Source: Treponema sp. (GTDB taxonomy: Bacteria; Spirochaetota; Spirochaetia; Treponematales; Breznakiellaceae). Taken from it: a DNA stretch of 42,838 bases. The notes under the pieces were generated by a model. That model was not told the DNA's origin. It ran no database searches and saw only the letters and a list, made by a program, of their open reading frames with translations. The position numbers and the translations under genes were made by a program. The stretch lies in assembly GCA_031279205.1 (NCBI GenBank), contig JAITIX010000136.1, positions 1 to 42,838 of the forward strand. Reading direction: 5' to 3'. Positions 1-7,867 of this stretch are shown piece by piece. Position 1 is the stretch's first letter. The number at the start of each line of letters is the position of its first letter.

Positions 1-1
1 G

Positions 2-298
2 TTATCCGAGATTATGCAGTGGATCAAGTGCAATTTCGCGAAGAAGTGGAACAAAATGCACGACACTCATGGGCATGTATGGGGAGAGCGCTTTTTCTCG
101 AAGATTATCTGGAATAAAACCCAGTTTGAAGAGGCATCCGCATATATTGATAATAATCCAGTGAAAGCATGTTTGGTAGCGGATGCGAAAGCATGGGTGT
201 TTGGAGGATTGTTTCACAAACTATGGAGGATAGTGAGGCTTATTGATGTTCCCTTGGCAGGCACGCTGTTTTTCCCAGCAAGTACCGGTGTACCCTAA
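2..298 (+). CDS. REP-associated tyrosine transposase (Y1_Tnp, IS200-like), C-terminal part
   Basis: The reading frame is open to the left edge, so the gene is cut by the window; the ATG at 14 is internal. The visible part carries strings typical of the RAYT/Y1 transposase C-terminus: MQWIK...FAKKWNK, GHVWGERFFSKII, YIDNNPVKACLV and FGGLFHK. Family knowledge: these single-domain HUH enzymes act on single-stranded palindromic (REP-like) DNA. The HUH motif would lie upstream, outside the window. The gene is followed at once by a G14 tract and a palindrome-rich 100-bp duplication, and related short palindromes recur across the window. This suggests, but does not show, that it mobilises them. The family call is firm; activity cannot be judged from the fragment. 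Confidence 0.85.
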   Translation, partial: LSEIMQWIKCNFAKKWNKMHDTHGHVWGERFFSKIIWNKTQFEEASAYIDNNPVKACLVADAKAWVFGGLFHKLWRIVRLIDVPLAGTLFFPASTGVP

Positions 299-313
299 CC
301 GCTTGTCACGACA

Positions 314-327
314 GGGGGGGGGGGGGG
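314..327. repeat. G14 homopolymer tract
   Basis: An uninterrupted run of 14 G lies just after the transposase stop, between TTGTCACGACA and ACAAGG. Such a tract is prone to slippage and its length may be a sequencing or assembly artefact. It lies outside any convincing gene, so phase variation of a protein is not supported here. Confidence 0.8.
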
Positions 328-352
328 ACAAGGTAGTAACGGTGTCAGACAC

Positions 353-552
353 AACGACAGGTGCCTTGCCTGAACAGTGTCATAACGGTGTCAGACGACA
401 AACACGACAGGTGCCTTGCCTGTAACAGTGTCAGACACGGAACGTAGAACCCAACGACAGGTGCCTTGCCTGAACAGTGTCATAACGGTGTCAGACGACA
501 AACACGACAGGTGCCTTGCCTGTAACAGTGTCAGACACGGAACGTAGAACCC
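353..552. repeat. Perfect 100-bp tandem duplication built of short palindromes
   Basis: Bases 353-452 and 453-552 are identical. Each unit holds two copies of CAGGTGCCTTGCCTG, whose CAGG/CCTG ends can pair, one GGTGTCAGACGAC and one AGTGTCAGACACG. A further GGTGTCAGACACA lies just before, at 341-353. No coding sequence is convincing here. Its position directly behind a RAYT gene makes a REP-like array the natural reading. Two short direct repeats (TGACCTACAGA) follow at about 554-584, before the rfbB stop. Confidence 0.85.
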
Positions 553-595
553 AATGACCTACAGACATCACTCATTGACCTACAGATTGATGTCC

Positions 596-1666
596 TCAGC
601 GCTCAGTGTAGTTTTGCGTTATCCAGTTCTGGTATTCGCCACTGCGAATCTGAGCGATCCAGTCAGGGTGCGAAAGATACCAGTCTACGGTCTGTTCCAA
701 ACCTTCCTCAAAGCCGACGCTCTGCCGCCAGCTCAGTTCGCGCTTTAGCTTGGAGCAGTCAATGGCATAGCGCCGGTCGTGACCAGGGCGGTCTTTTACA
801 TAGGTAATGGTTACTTCAATTGTTTGGCGATTGAGGCTTGCCTTGTTCGCCACAATGCCAATGAGCGTATTGAGCAGGCGTATGTTTTCCCACTCGTTCT
901 CCCCGCCAGCGTTGTACTTTTCGCCCTCACGACCATGTGTCAGGATGCGCCAGATCGCGGAAACGTGATCAAGCACATAGAGCCAGTCGCGGATGTTCTT
1001 CCCGTCGCCATAAATAGGCAGGGGTTTACCCTCAATCATGTTAAGAATCATGAGCGGGAGGAACTTTTCAGGGAACTGATAGGGACCATAGTTGTTCGAG
1101 CAGTTCGAGAGGGTTATGGGCAAGCCGTAGGTGTGATGATACGCCATCGCCAGGTGATCGCTTGATGCCTTGCTCGCGGAATAGGGCGAGCGGGGATCAT
1201 AGGGTGTGTGTTCGTTAAATGCGCCGGTTTCCCCAAGCGAACCGTACACCTCGTCCGTGCTGACGTGGTGAAAGAGAACGCCGTCTCTGTCTCTCCATGC
1301 GTTTCGCGCCACGTCGAGTAGGGTGAACGTACCTATCACGTTGGTTTTGATAAAAGCTTCTGGTCCCTGTATTGAACGGTCAACATGGCTTTCAGCGGCA
1401 AAGTGTACCACTGTATCAATCGCGTATTTGTAGAAGGTTTCTTCGATAAAGGCGCGGTCGCAGATGGAGCCGCGCTCAAAGAAGTAGCGTTTGCCGCCAA
1501 AGGCTTTATCGATGTCGCTCAGGCTGGCGGGGTTTCCCGCGTAGGTGAGGGCGTCGAGGTTTATGATTCTGCCATCAAAATCGGGCATGGCCAGGAGCGC
1601 ACGGATAAAGTTAGAGCCGATGAAGCCCATGCCGCCGGTTACCAGAAGGTTGTTTAGCTTCCTCAT
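596..1666 (-). CDS. rfbB: dTDP-glucose 4,6-dehydratase
   Basis: Second enzyme of dTDP-L-rhamnose synthesis: it converts dTDP-glucose to dTDP-4-keto-6-deoxyglucose with bound NAD. The 356-residue protein has the Rossmann motif GGMGFIG near residues 11-17, the HFAAESHVDRS segment, the SDR catalytic YSASK, and the family block SNNYGPYQFPEKFLP. Length is normal. The ATG overlaps the rfbD stop by four bases (ATGA) and is preceded by AAGGAG, so it is translationally coupled as the last gene of rfbA-C-D-B. No clear terminator was seen downstream; the palindromic array at 353-552 follows. The product is cytoplasmic and feeds surface glycan or glycoprotein synthesis. Confidence 0.96.
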   Translation of the reverse strand: MRKLNNLLVTGGMGFIGSNFIRALLAMPDFDGRIINLDALTYAGNPASLSDIDKAFGGKRYFFERGSICDRAFIEETFYKYAIDTVVHFAAESHVDRSIQGPEAFIKTNVIGTFTLLDVARNAWRDRDGVLFHHVSTDEVYGSLGETGAFNEHTPYDPRSPYSASKASSDHLAMAYHHTYGLPITLSNCSNNYGPYQFPEKFLPLMILNMIEGKPLPIYGDGKNIRDWLYVLDHVSAIWRILTHGREGEKYNAGGENEWENIRLLNTLIGIVANKASLNRQTIEVTITYVKDRPGHDRRYAIDCSKLKRELSWRQSVGFEEGLEQTVDWYLSHPDWIAQIRSGEYQNWITQNYTER

Positions 1667-2592
1667 TGTTTTAACTCCTTGAGGAATCGCTCAAGACTCT
1701 CTTCCCATGTCGGAATAAGGATGCCTAGCTCATTTCTGATGCGGTCATTATCCAGCACCGAGTAGTCTGGGCGCGTAACCTTTGAGGGATACTCCTCGCT
1801 GCTGCACGGCTTCACTTCGCAGTCCTTGGTGAGAAGCCCCAGTTCCCGTGCTTTGTGGTAAATGGCGCGGACAAAGTCGAACCAGGTGGTGTCGCCATCG
1901 TTGGTGTAATGGTATATGCCGAAGAATGGGACATTATGCGGCGGCGGCGCTAGGCATGTCGGATGCTTAACCGCGTCGATCATCTTGCAGATGGTGTCCG
2001 CGAGGTCATGTGTCCAGGTGGGACTACCGCGCTGGTCGTTGACCACGGAAATCGTGTCCCGTTCCCGCATGAGCCGCAACATGGTGGTTACGAAGTTATT
2101 GCCGTATTTGCCGTAGAGCCACGCGGTTCTGATGATATAAGCGCATGGTGTGTTTTCCATGACACGGACTTCCCCGTCGCGCTTGCTTGTGGCATAGACG
2201 CCGATGGGATTGGTAACGTCGTCTTCAAGGTAGGGACGCTTCTCACCGGTTCTGTTGTATGTGCCGAAGACATAGTCGGTTGAGAGGTGGATGAAGCGCG
2301 CGTGCAGTTTGTACGCAAGCGCGGCGGTGTTTCCTGGCCCGTCAACGTTGAGGCGGCGACAGGTTTCAGCGTCGTCCTCAGCCTTATCAACGGCTGTGTA
2401 GCCGGCGCAGTTCACGAGCCAGTTGATGCGCTTGCCTTCCTCCGCCTCTTTAGCGTTAGCAAAGGCTTCGAGGGCAGCTGGGTCGGTGATGTCTATTTCG
2501 CGGTCAGTGCCGGCAAAGTCGAGTCCGCGCTCGGCAAAGAGTAGGGATAGCTCGGTGCCAAGCATACCTTTGTTACCAATAAGCCAAATCAT
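1663..2592 (-). CDS. rfbD: dTDP-4-dehydrorhamnose reductase
   Basis: Last step of dTDP-L-rhamnose synthesis: NAD(P)H-dependent reduction of dTDP-4-keto-L-rhamnose. The 309-residue protein begins MIWLIGNKGMLGTEL, a one-residue variant of the family's G-x-x-G-x-L-G nucleotide-binding loop. It carries VNCAGYTAVDKAE, the LSTDYVFG block and the catalytic YATSK. The PTWTHDLA segment is also typical of RmlD. The start lies one base after the rfbC stop and the stop overlaps the rfbB start, so the gene sits in a tight operon. Nothing odd was noticed in the sequence. Confidence 0.95.
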   Translation of the reverse strand: MIWLIGNKGMLGTELSLLFAERGLDFAGTDREIDITDPAALEAFANAKEAEEGKRINWLVNCAGYTAVDKAEDDAETCRRLNVDGPGNTAALAYKLHARFIHLSTDYVFGTYNRTGEKRPYLEDDVTNPIGVYATSKRDGEVRVMENTPCAYIIRTAWLYGKYGNNFVTTMLRLMRERDTISVVNDQRGSPTWTHDLADTICKMIDAVKHPTCLAPPPHNVPFFGIYHYTNDGDTTWFDFVRAIYHKARELGLLTKDCEVKPCSSEEYPSKVTRPDYSVLDNDRIRNELGILIPTWEESLERFLKELKQ

Positions 2593-2593
2593 G

Positions 2594-3133
2594 TTAAAGC
2601 TCCGTAAAAGCGCTCAGGCGCTTGTCTTTTTCGGACAGGATATAGTCCATGCCAATATCAAGCCAGTTAATTGCCAGCGTGGGATCATTCCAGATAATGC
2701 CGGCTTCGTCTTCGGCGTGATAGAATTCGGTACACTTGTACGCAAACAGGGTTGTGGGGCTTAAGACCAGAAAGCCGTGGGCAAAGCCAGGGGGTATATA
2801 GAACTGGTTCTGCTTTTCCCCGCTTAAAACGACCCCGTGCCACTGCCCCCGTGTGGGCGAATCCGGGCGTATGTCCACGGCTACATCAAACACCGCGCCC
2901 GCAAGCACGCGCACGAGCTTGCCCTGGGGATACTTCCGCTGGAAGTGCAAGCCACGCAACACGCCCTTCACGGAACAGGATTCGTTATCCTGCACAAAAC
3001 GCATTGACAATCCAGCGTTCTGAAAGTCGCGTTCAGAATACGTCTCCAGAAAGTAGCCCCGACCGTCTTTGAAAACACGCGGTTGAAGCTCGTACAGTCC
3101 TTTGATAGGACAGGGGGTAAAGGTAAATGGAAT
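2594..3133 (-). CDS. rfbC: dTDP-4-dehydrorhamnose 3,5-epimerase, probable AUU start
   Basis: Third enzyme of the pathway, a cupin that epimerises C3 and C5 of the keto sugar. It shows GLYELQPRVFKDGRGYFLETY, the histidine-bearing block VLRGLHFQ, and the family segments FYIPPGFAHGFLVLS and FAYKCTEFY. The ORF track extends 22 codons upstream to a GTG at 3199, but that extension (SLSNLWLNAHS...) does not look like RmlC. The family usually begins MPFTFTP-like. Here the matching codons read ATT-CCA-TTT-ACC, with AAGGAGGA ending seven bases before the ATT. I therefore place the start at ATT 3133, giving 179 residues, the usual length. A sequencing error or a mutated ATG cannot be excluded. Confidence 0.9.
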   Translation of the reverse strand: MPFTFTPCPIKGLYELQPRVFKDGRGYFLETYSERDFQNAGLSMRFVQDNESCSVKGVLRGLHFQRKYPQGKLVRVLAGAVFDVAVDIRPDSPTRGQWHGVVLSGEKQNQFYIPPGFAHGFLVLSPTTLFAYKCTEFYHAEDEAGIIWNDPTLAINWLDIGMDYILSEKDKRLSAFTEL

Positions 3134-3148
3134 CTTTTGTTCCTCCTT
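3131..3148 (-). promoter_or_regulatory. Perfect Shine-Dalgarno placed for an ATT start codon of rfbC
   Basis: On the minus strand AAGGAGGA is followed by ACAAAAG and then ATT. The spacing is right for initiation at ATT, and no ATG, GTG or TTG occurs at that place. AUU initiation is known from E. coli infC, where it makes expression sensitive to IF3. Confidence 0.6.
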
Positions 3149-3176
3149 GTTTAGGTATCTGACGCTATGAGCGTTT

Positions 3177-3235
3177 AACCACAGATTACTCAGACTCACG
3201 GACGAACGCGGATTGCTGGTTACTCATCTGTGGTT
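3177..3235. repeat. 10-bp inverted repeat between rfbA and rfbC
   Basis: AACCACAGAT (3177-3186) and ATCTGTGGTT (3226-3235) are perfect inverted repeats around a 39-base loop. It contains short CAGATT/ACTCA words and sits inside the operon, separating rfbA from the rfbC start by 111 bases, whereas the other rfb junctions overlap or abut. It could be a small inserted intergenic element or an mRNA stem-loop. I loosely recall ACCACAGATTA-type words from intergenic elements in other bacteria, without certainty. Confidence 0.6.
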
Positions 3236-3244
3236 TTGGCACCA

Positions 3245-4129
3245 CTAATGCACTGGTTGTTCCAAGGCGATGTATCTGAGGTATTTACCATACTCGGTCT
3301 TATAGCTGGCGGCAAGTTCGAGTATGGCGTTCTGTGAAATCCAGCCATTGGTAAAGGCGATTTCCTCAATGCAGGAAACATACATGCCCTGCCACTTCTG
3401 AATGGTAGCGATGAAGTTGCCAGCTTCAAGCAAGCCATCGTAGGTGCCGGTATCGAGCCACGCCATGCCTCGTCCAAGGATATCCACTGAGAGTCGCCCC
3501 CTGGCAAGGTAGGCGTTATTCACCGCCGTGATCTCGATTTCGCCGCGTGCCGAGGGCTGTATACTCTTGGCTATGCTCACCACCTCGTTATCGTAGAAGT
3601 AGAGACCCGGAACCGCGTAATGCGACTTGGGCTGTTTCGGCTTCTCTTCAATTGAAAGCGCCTTGCCGTCCGCGTCAAACTCAACCACACCATAAGCAGT
3701 GGGGTCTTTCACATAATAGCCGAAAATTGCGCCGCCGCCATTCCGCGTGATCCGCGTGCCCGCGTCCCGAAGCGTATCGCTGAACCCCCGACCATAGAAC
3801 ACGTTGTCCCCAAGCACTAGGGCACACGAATCCACCCCGATAAATGATTCCCCGATAATGAATGCGTCGGCAAGTCCACGCGGCTTTTCCTGTACCGCGT
3901 ACTCAAAGTGCATCCCCAGCCAGTCCCCATGACCCAGAAGTTCCTTAAACAGGTGAATGTCCCGCAGTGTAGAAATAAATAACACCTCCCTGATCCCCGC
4001 CAGCATCAACACTGATAGGGGATAGTAGACCATTGGCTTGTCGTAGAGGGGCAGGATTTGCTTAGAGACCACCTTGGTAATCGGATACAGACGTGTACCA
4101 GACCCGCCGGCAAGAATAATACCTTTCAT
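3245..4129 (-). CDS. rfbA: Glucose-1-phosphate thymidylyltransferase
   Basis: First committed step of dTDP-rhamnose synthesis: it couples dTTP and glucose-1-phosphate to dTDP-glucose. The 294-residue protein starts [18 protein letters not shown], the nucleotidyltransferase signature, and continues with [39 protein letters not shown] and EIEITAVNN, all classic for RmlA. Length is standard. It is the first gene of the operon. A strong sigma70-type promoter lies so close that the transcript should begin at or near the ATG. It diverges from flgF across 133 bases. The AAAGG three bases before the ATG is too close to be a good ribosome-binding site. Confidence 0.97.
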   Translation of the reverse strand: MKGIILAGGSGTRLYPITKVVSKQILPLYDKPMVYYPLSVLMLAGIREVLFISTLRDIHLFKELLGHGDWLGMHFEYAVQEKPRGLADAFIIGESFIGVDSCALVLGDNVFYGRGFSDTLRDAGTRITRNGGGAIFGYYVKDPTAYGVVEFDADGKALSIEEKPKQPKSHYAVPGLYFYDNEVVSIAKSIQPSARGEIEITAVNNAYLARGRLSVDILGRGMAWLDTGTYDGLLEAGNFIATIQKWQGMYVSCIEEIAFTNGWISQNAILELAASYKTEYGKYLRYIALEQPVH

Positions 4130-4137
4130 TAGCCTTT

Positions 4138-4166
4138 ACTATATCCCTTTGGCGTGCTGTTATCAA
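4138..4166 (-). promoter_or_regulatory. Promoter of the rfb operon
   Basis: TTGATA (4166-4161) and TATAGT (4143-4138) are separated by exactly 17 bases on the minus strand. Only eight bases lie between the -10 box and the rfbA ATG, so initiation would give a leaderless or nearly leaderless message. Confidence 0.7.
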
Positions 4167-4262
4167 GCAAAGCCATTGGATATTACTGCTATTTGCTTAT
4201 GAAGCGCCTCTTTTTACCGATATAGAACTCAGTACAGTAAATATCGGGAGGGAAACTATACT

Positions 4263-5084
4263 ATGATACGAAGTTGGTACACTGGCGCAAGTGGAATGAG
4301 GGCGCAACAGTATCGGTTGGACGCGATTGCCAATAACCTGGCTAATGTGGACGCTGACGCTTATAAGAAAGACGTGGTCTCGTTCAAGTCATTCCCTGAA
4401 ATGCTCATGCGGCGCATGAATGACGATGGAGTGCATACCAACCCTATGGGTTCGGTTGATTCAGCCCCCATCATCGGTAAGCTGGGAACAGGCGTTGAGC
4501 TGAACGAGTTGTTCACCAATTTTGAGCAGGGCGGACTCAAGCAAACAGACAGCGACCTCGACCTTGCCCTTGACGGCGAGGGCTTTTTCGTTGTCTCAAC
4601 CCCCTGGGGCGAGCGCTATACGCGGAACGGGTCCTTCCAGCTTGGCAAAGAGGGCTATCTCGAAACCAAAGAAGGCTATCCGGTGCAGGGTGAAAATGGT
4701 TCCATGAGGATTGGCAATAACGAGTTTCAGGTTGATAAGCTCGGCAGGGTGTGGATAAACATGCTTAATGAGCAGGGTGCAAGTGAAAACACGCTTGTTG
4801 ATACCCTGAAACTCGTGGAGTTCGACATTGACCGGTATCTGCAAAAACAAGGCTCCAGCCTCTACCGTTCCACCGATGTATCGGGCGACGCTCAGGTTCT
4901 TGGAATTGAGGACCGTCCGCGGGTAATACAGGGCTTCACTGAGGCTTCCAACGTAGACCCGGTTATTGAGATGGTTCAGATGATCGAGGTGAACCGCGCG
5001 TATGAAGCCAACCAGAAGGTGATTCAGAGCGGCGACACCATGCTCGGAACGCTCATCAATCAAGTAGCCAGAGTGAGTGGCTAA
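4263..5084 (+). CDS. flgF: Flagellar basal-body rod protein, FlgF/FlhO-like
   Basis: Structural rod component of the periplasmic flagellum. The N-terminus SWYTGASGMRAQQ followed by LDAIANNLANVDADAYKKD is the flagellar rod/hook signature. The C-terminus EASNVDPVIEMVQMIEVNRAYEANQKVIQ is the matching coiled-coil element. The middle carries LDLALDGEGFFVV and RYTRNGSF, shared by FlgF and FlgG. At 273 residues and placed just before flgG, it fits the first of the two FlgG-like genes seen in spirochaetes (flhO in Borrelia). GGGAGGG lies ten bases before the ATG. An ACCGATAT at 4216-4223 resembles a sigma28 -10 box, but no good -35 partner was seen. Confidence 0.9.
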   Translation: MIRSWYTGASGMRAQQYRLDAIANNLANVDADAYKKDVVSFKSFPEMLMRRMNDDGVHTNPMGSVDSAPIIGKLGTGVELNELFTNFEQGGLKQTDSDLDLALDGEGFFVVSTPWGERYTRNGSFQLGKEGYLETKEGYPVQGENGSMRIGNNEFQVDKLGRVWINMLNEQGASENTLVDTLKLVEFDIDRYLQKQGSSLYRSTDVSGDAQVLGIEDRPRVIQGFTEASNVDPVIEMVQMIEVNRAYEANQKVIQSGDTMLGTLINQVARVSG

Positions 5085-5097
5085 AGGAATAGTATTT

Positions 5098-5898
5098 ATG
5101 GTACGAAGTTTATATACTGGCGCGTCCGGTATGCTGGGTCAGCAGGCGAACATTGACACGATCTCGAACAATCTCGCCAACGTAAACACCACTGGCTATA
5201 AAAAGATGCGGGCTGATTTTGAGGACCTGCTTTACCAGACTGTTAAAACCGCTGGAACACCGGCTACTGAAGATACCACTGTGCCGGTTGGCATACAGAT
5301 GGGGCATGGCGTCAGGCTTGCGACAACCCAGCGCATGTTCTCACAGGGTTCGCCGCAAAGTACGGAAAATCCGACTGACATGGCGATCATAGGTGATGGA
5401 TTCTTCCGTATCCAAATGTACGATGGAAGCTATGCCTATACCCGCAACGGGGCGTTTCAGGTGGACTCAAACGGGCGTATGGTTACGGCGTATGGTTACT
5501 GGCTTTTGCCGGACATCGTGATGCCGGAGGGCTTTCTGCCGGAAACGATCTCGGTTGCCAAAGACGGGCGGGTTTCGGTAGTTGTGCCGCAGATCAATGA
5601 CAATGAAGCCATTGATGTGGGACAGATTGACCTGTACCGTTTCCCCAATCCTGTGGGGCTGACGGCGGTTGGAGAAAACCTCTTCAAGATAACCGAAGCC
5701 TCTGGCGATCCCATTGCGGGGCGACCTGGTTATGAGGGCATGGGGCAGATTCAGCACAAGTTCCTTGAAATGTCTAATGTATCGGTTGCCAAAGAGATGG
5801 TTGACCTTATCGTTGCCCAGCGGGCTTATGAGTTCAACTCCAAGACTATCCAGACCAGCGATTCCATGCTCGGTATCGCTGCAGGTCTAAAGCGCTAA
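5098..5898 (+). CDS. flgG: Flagellar basal-body distal rod protein FlgG
   Basis: Distal rod subunit joining rod to hook. The sequence starts MVRSLYTGASGMLGQQANIDTISNNLANVNTTGYKK and ends with MSNVSVAKEMVDLIVAQRAYEFNSKTIQTSDSML, the strongest FlgG signature. VPVGIQMGHGVRLATTQRMFSQGSPQSTENPTD is also typical. The ORF track begins at a GTG at 5077 inside flgF; the ATG at 5098, with AAGGA upstream, gives the canonical N-terminus and 266 residues. It sits 13 bases after flgF and four bases before flgJ, in one operon. Confidence 0.96.
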   Translation: MVRSLYTGASGMLGQQANIDTISNNLANVNTTGYKKMRADFEDLLYQTVKTAGTPATEDTTVPVGIQMGHGVRLATTQRMFSQGSPQSTENPTDMAIIGDGFFRIQMYDGSYAYTRNGAFQVDSNGRMVTAYGYWLLPDIVMPEGFLPETISVAKDGRVSVVVPQINDNEAIDVGQIDLYRFPNPVGLTAVGENLFKITEASGDPIAGRPGYEGMGQIQHKFLEMSNVSVAKEMVDLIVAQRAYEFNSKTIQTSDSMLGIAAGLKR

Positions 5899-5902
5899 GA
5901 TC

Positions 5903-6301
5903 ATGGGCATAGACAGTATTGGATCCTTATACCTTAATGAATCGCGTTTCTCACTTTCGACCGGCGTTTCGAGCGAGACGCCGTCTACTGGAACCAGCTT
6001 TGCGTCTATGCTAGACAAGGCGGTGAACCAGTCTGCTATTTCCAGCAAAAGCGCGAAGCCGCATATCGACAAGACAGACACGCTCTACGAGCAGTGCGAG
6101 GCGCTTGAAACCTTTCTTATCAAGAACCTGATCAGTGGAATGCGTTCCACTGTGCTGAAATCGGGCTTCATTGACAACAGTTTCGCCGGCAAGATGTACG
6201 AGGATATGCTCTACGACGAGTATGCCAAAGACTACAGCAAGAACGCGAACTTCGGCTTGGCGGAACTGGCTTACCTTGAACTCACTGGTCAGCGCGGCTG
6301 A
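5903..6301 (+). CDS. flgJ: Rod-binding protein, FlgJ N-terminal domain only
   Basis: The 132-residue protein has the rod-binding domain: YEQCEALETFLIKNLISGMRST, then SFAGKMYEDMLYDEYAKDYSK and GLAELAYLEL. In enteric bacteria FlgJ carries a C-terminal muramidase; here that half is absent, as is usual in spirochaetes. It acts as a scaffold for rod assembly in the periplasm. The ATG lies four bases after flgG with no clear ribosome-binding site, which suggests coupling. Its last 20 bases overlap the end of the convergent capA-like gene, so no separate terminator fits between them. Confidence 0.88.
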   Translation: MGIDSIGSLYLNESRFSLSTGVSSETPSTGTSFASMLDKAVNQSAISSKSAKPHIDKTDTLYEQCEALETFLIKNLISGMRSTVLKSGFIDNSFAGKMYEDMLYDEYAKDYSKNANFGLAELAYLELTGQRG

Positions 6302-7823
6302 TCCGGGTGCGTAAGTTGCGAGAGAGGGTGTAAAAGCGCGAGAGGTTTTCGCGGGGGGCTATGCTTGTTCGTATGTCGGAGAGGCTGACGGGGTATGGTT
6401 CAAAATAGAGCAGGCGGTTTCCCCAGAAGCCAAGCATGATGAAAAGCCCGTCCTCGCCACCCAGTTGATGGGTGTCCCACATATCGCCGAATACATAATC
6501 GCCCAGTGACCAAAAAACCGGCTTGTCCTGTATCCACTCAAAGCCTTGCACAACGTGAGGATGCGAGCCAATGAGCAAGTCGGCCCCACTGTCAATGAGG
6601 CCGGTATAGATCGCTCTGGTCGCTTCGTCCGGCTCATCCGTCCATTCTTCCCCGCCGTGAAACAGCACGATGTCAAGAACCGTATCATCTGTTGAAAACT
6701 GAGCCTTGAGCTTCGCTGCTCCATCCTTCCCCGTGTGAAGCAGTCCGGCCTTGTCCTCAGTGGCGGCGACGCTCAATCCGTCCCAGCCATTTTTTTCCTG
6801 TGGAAACGATGCGATGCCAAAGACCCGCGCCACGCCCTCAAACACAAATGGCGTTGCCGCCTCCGCCTCATTCAGCCCCACGCCTAGAATCCCGATTCCA
6901 GCCTCTTTGAGATATCTGAGCGAATCAAGCAGCCCCTCGTCCCCATAATCAAAGGTATGATTATTGGCGAGTAGCACTGCGTCTACACCAGAGGCACGTA
7001 GAGCCGGCATTGACAACGGCGTACAGCGGAAGTTATACGTCTTTGGAACCGCCGTCCCCCGATCCGTTACCGCGCACTCAAGGTTGATGAGCGCGAGATC
7101 CGCTGCAGCAAGGAATTCAGCAGTTCCACCGAAAATGCTCTGTGGCCCCTCAGCCATAAGCAACTTATCCGCGCCGCGATCCAGCAGTACATCGCCGCCG
7201 GACGCAACCCAGAACAATGTCGGACGCTCTGCCCTTGGCGCGTTGTCGCCCAACACCACTGCGTTTAACGCCGCTTGAAGCGCCGCATCAAGCTCACTGA
7301 TGAGCGCCGGGGGCTCTTTGCCCTGCGTGTTCTGTATTGTAACGCCGACCTTCCTGACAAGTGGGTAATCCTCATCCGCGACGCTGAAATCATCCACCCG
7401 CAGAGCAACAAAGGGAGGCTGTAGTTCTGTGATGGGAACAAGGTCTTCCTGACCGGCCAGGCAACGGATGTAGCTCGTATTAGTACGGCCATTCAGCGGA
7501 TCTTCACGCGGCACAAACCATGTGCGCGAAAGAACGATGCCCTCCTCAATCCGCTCATGTTCCCATGCTGAAAAAAAGCTAATGTGAATATCAGCGGTCT
7601 CGTGAGACGCGGTGTCTGACACCGCTACTTCAAACAGCCGGATACCCAGCGCCTCAAGCCGTTCCACCTCATTCAGAAAATCGCGCACAAAGACTTCCTC
7701 AGCCTCATAGCGGTTCGGGTAATCAACAGTCAGATACCATATGGTATCAGCCGTATTCGCGTTTTTGGCGCAAGCAGCCATCAACATCATCATGCCGAGT
7801 AGCAACAGGTATACTTTTTTCAT
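6282..7823 (-). CDS. CapA-like (PGA_cap) metallophosphatase-fold lipoprotein
   Basis: The protein starts MKKVYLLLLGMMMLMAACAKN, a lipoprotein signal with lipobox MAAC; the upstream in-frame start in the ORF track is dropped. From about residue 200 it follows the CapA/PgsA family: VASGGDVLLDRGAD, LALINLECAVTDRG, LANNHTFDYGDEGLLDSL, VLFHGGEEW, LLIGSHPHVVQGFEW and FWSLGDYVFGD, with the Asp, Asn and His residues of the metallophosphoesterase-like centre. The first 200 residues I do not recognise. Family members work in poly-gamma-glutamate capsule systems, but many are solitary and of unknown role; this one has no cap neighbours. The segment VAVSDTASHE comes from a GCGGTGTCAGACACCGC palindrome, and 94 bp starting there are repeated upstream of the gene. 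A TATAAT lies nine bases before the ATG with no ribosome-binding site. Confidence 0.88.
   Translation of the reverse strand: MKKVYLLLLGMMMLMAACAKNANTADTIWYLTVDYPNRYEAEEVFVRDFLNEVERLEALGIRLFEVAVSDTASHETADIHISFFSAWEHERIEEGIVLSRTWFVPREDPLNGRTNTSYIRCLAGQEDLVPITELQPPFVALRVDDFSVADEDYPLVRKVGVTIQNTQGKEPPALISELDAALQAALNAVVLGDNAPRAERPTLFWVASGGDVLLDRGADKLLMAEGPQSIFGGTAEFLAAADLALINLECAVTDRGTAVPKTYNFRCTPLSMPALRASGVDAVLLANNHTFDYGDEGLLDSLRYLKEAGIGILGVGLNEAEAATPFVFEGVARVFGIASFPQEKNGWDGLSVAATEDKAGLLHTGKDGAAKLKAQFSTDDTVLDIVLFHGGEEWTDEPDEATRAIYTGLIDSGADLLIGSHPHVVQGFEWIQDKPVFWSLGDYVFGDMWDTHQLGGEDGLFIMLGFWGNRLLYFEPYPVSLSDIRTSIAPRENLSRFYTLSRNLRTRISRADQ
7606..7699. repeat. 94-bp direct repeat, copy 1 (inside the capA-like gene)
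   Basis: Identical to 7868-7961. One end falls three bases outside the 17-bp palindrome GCGGTGTCTGACACCGC. This copy is coding. Confidence 0.95.
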
Positions 7824-7832
7824 AATAAGCTG

Positions 7833-7838
7833 ATTATA
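7833..7838 (-). promoter_or_regulatory. -10 box of the capA-like gene
   Basis: TATAAT on the minus strand, nine bases before the ATG at 7823. No clear -35 box and no Shine-Dalgarno were seen, so the message may be leaderless. Confidence 0.5.
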
Positions 7839-7867
7839 GCTACTCGCGCGCATTAGCGCGACGCTCG

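Noticed and set aside
2088-2390. Shadow ORFs across rfbD and most other long genes
   Set aside because: They overlap strong family matches in another frame and have low-complexity or Arg/Ser-rich composition typical of antisense frames.
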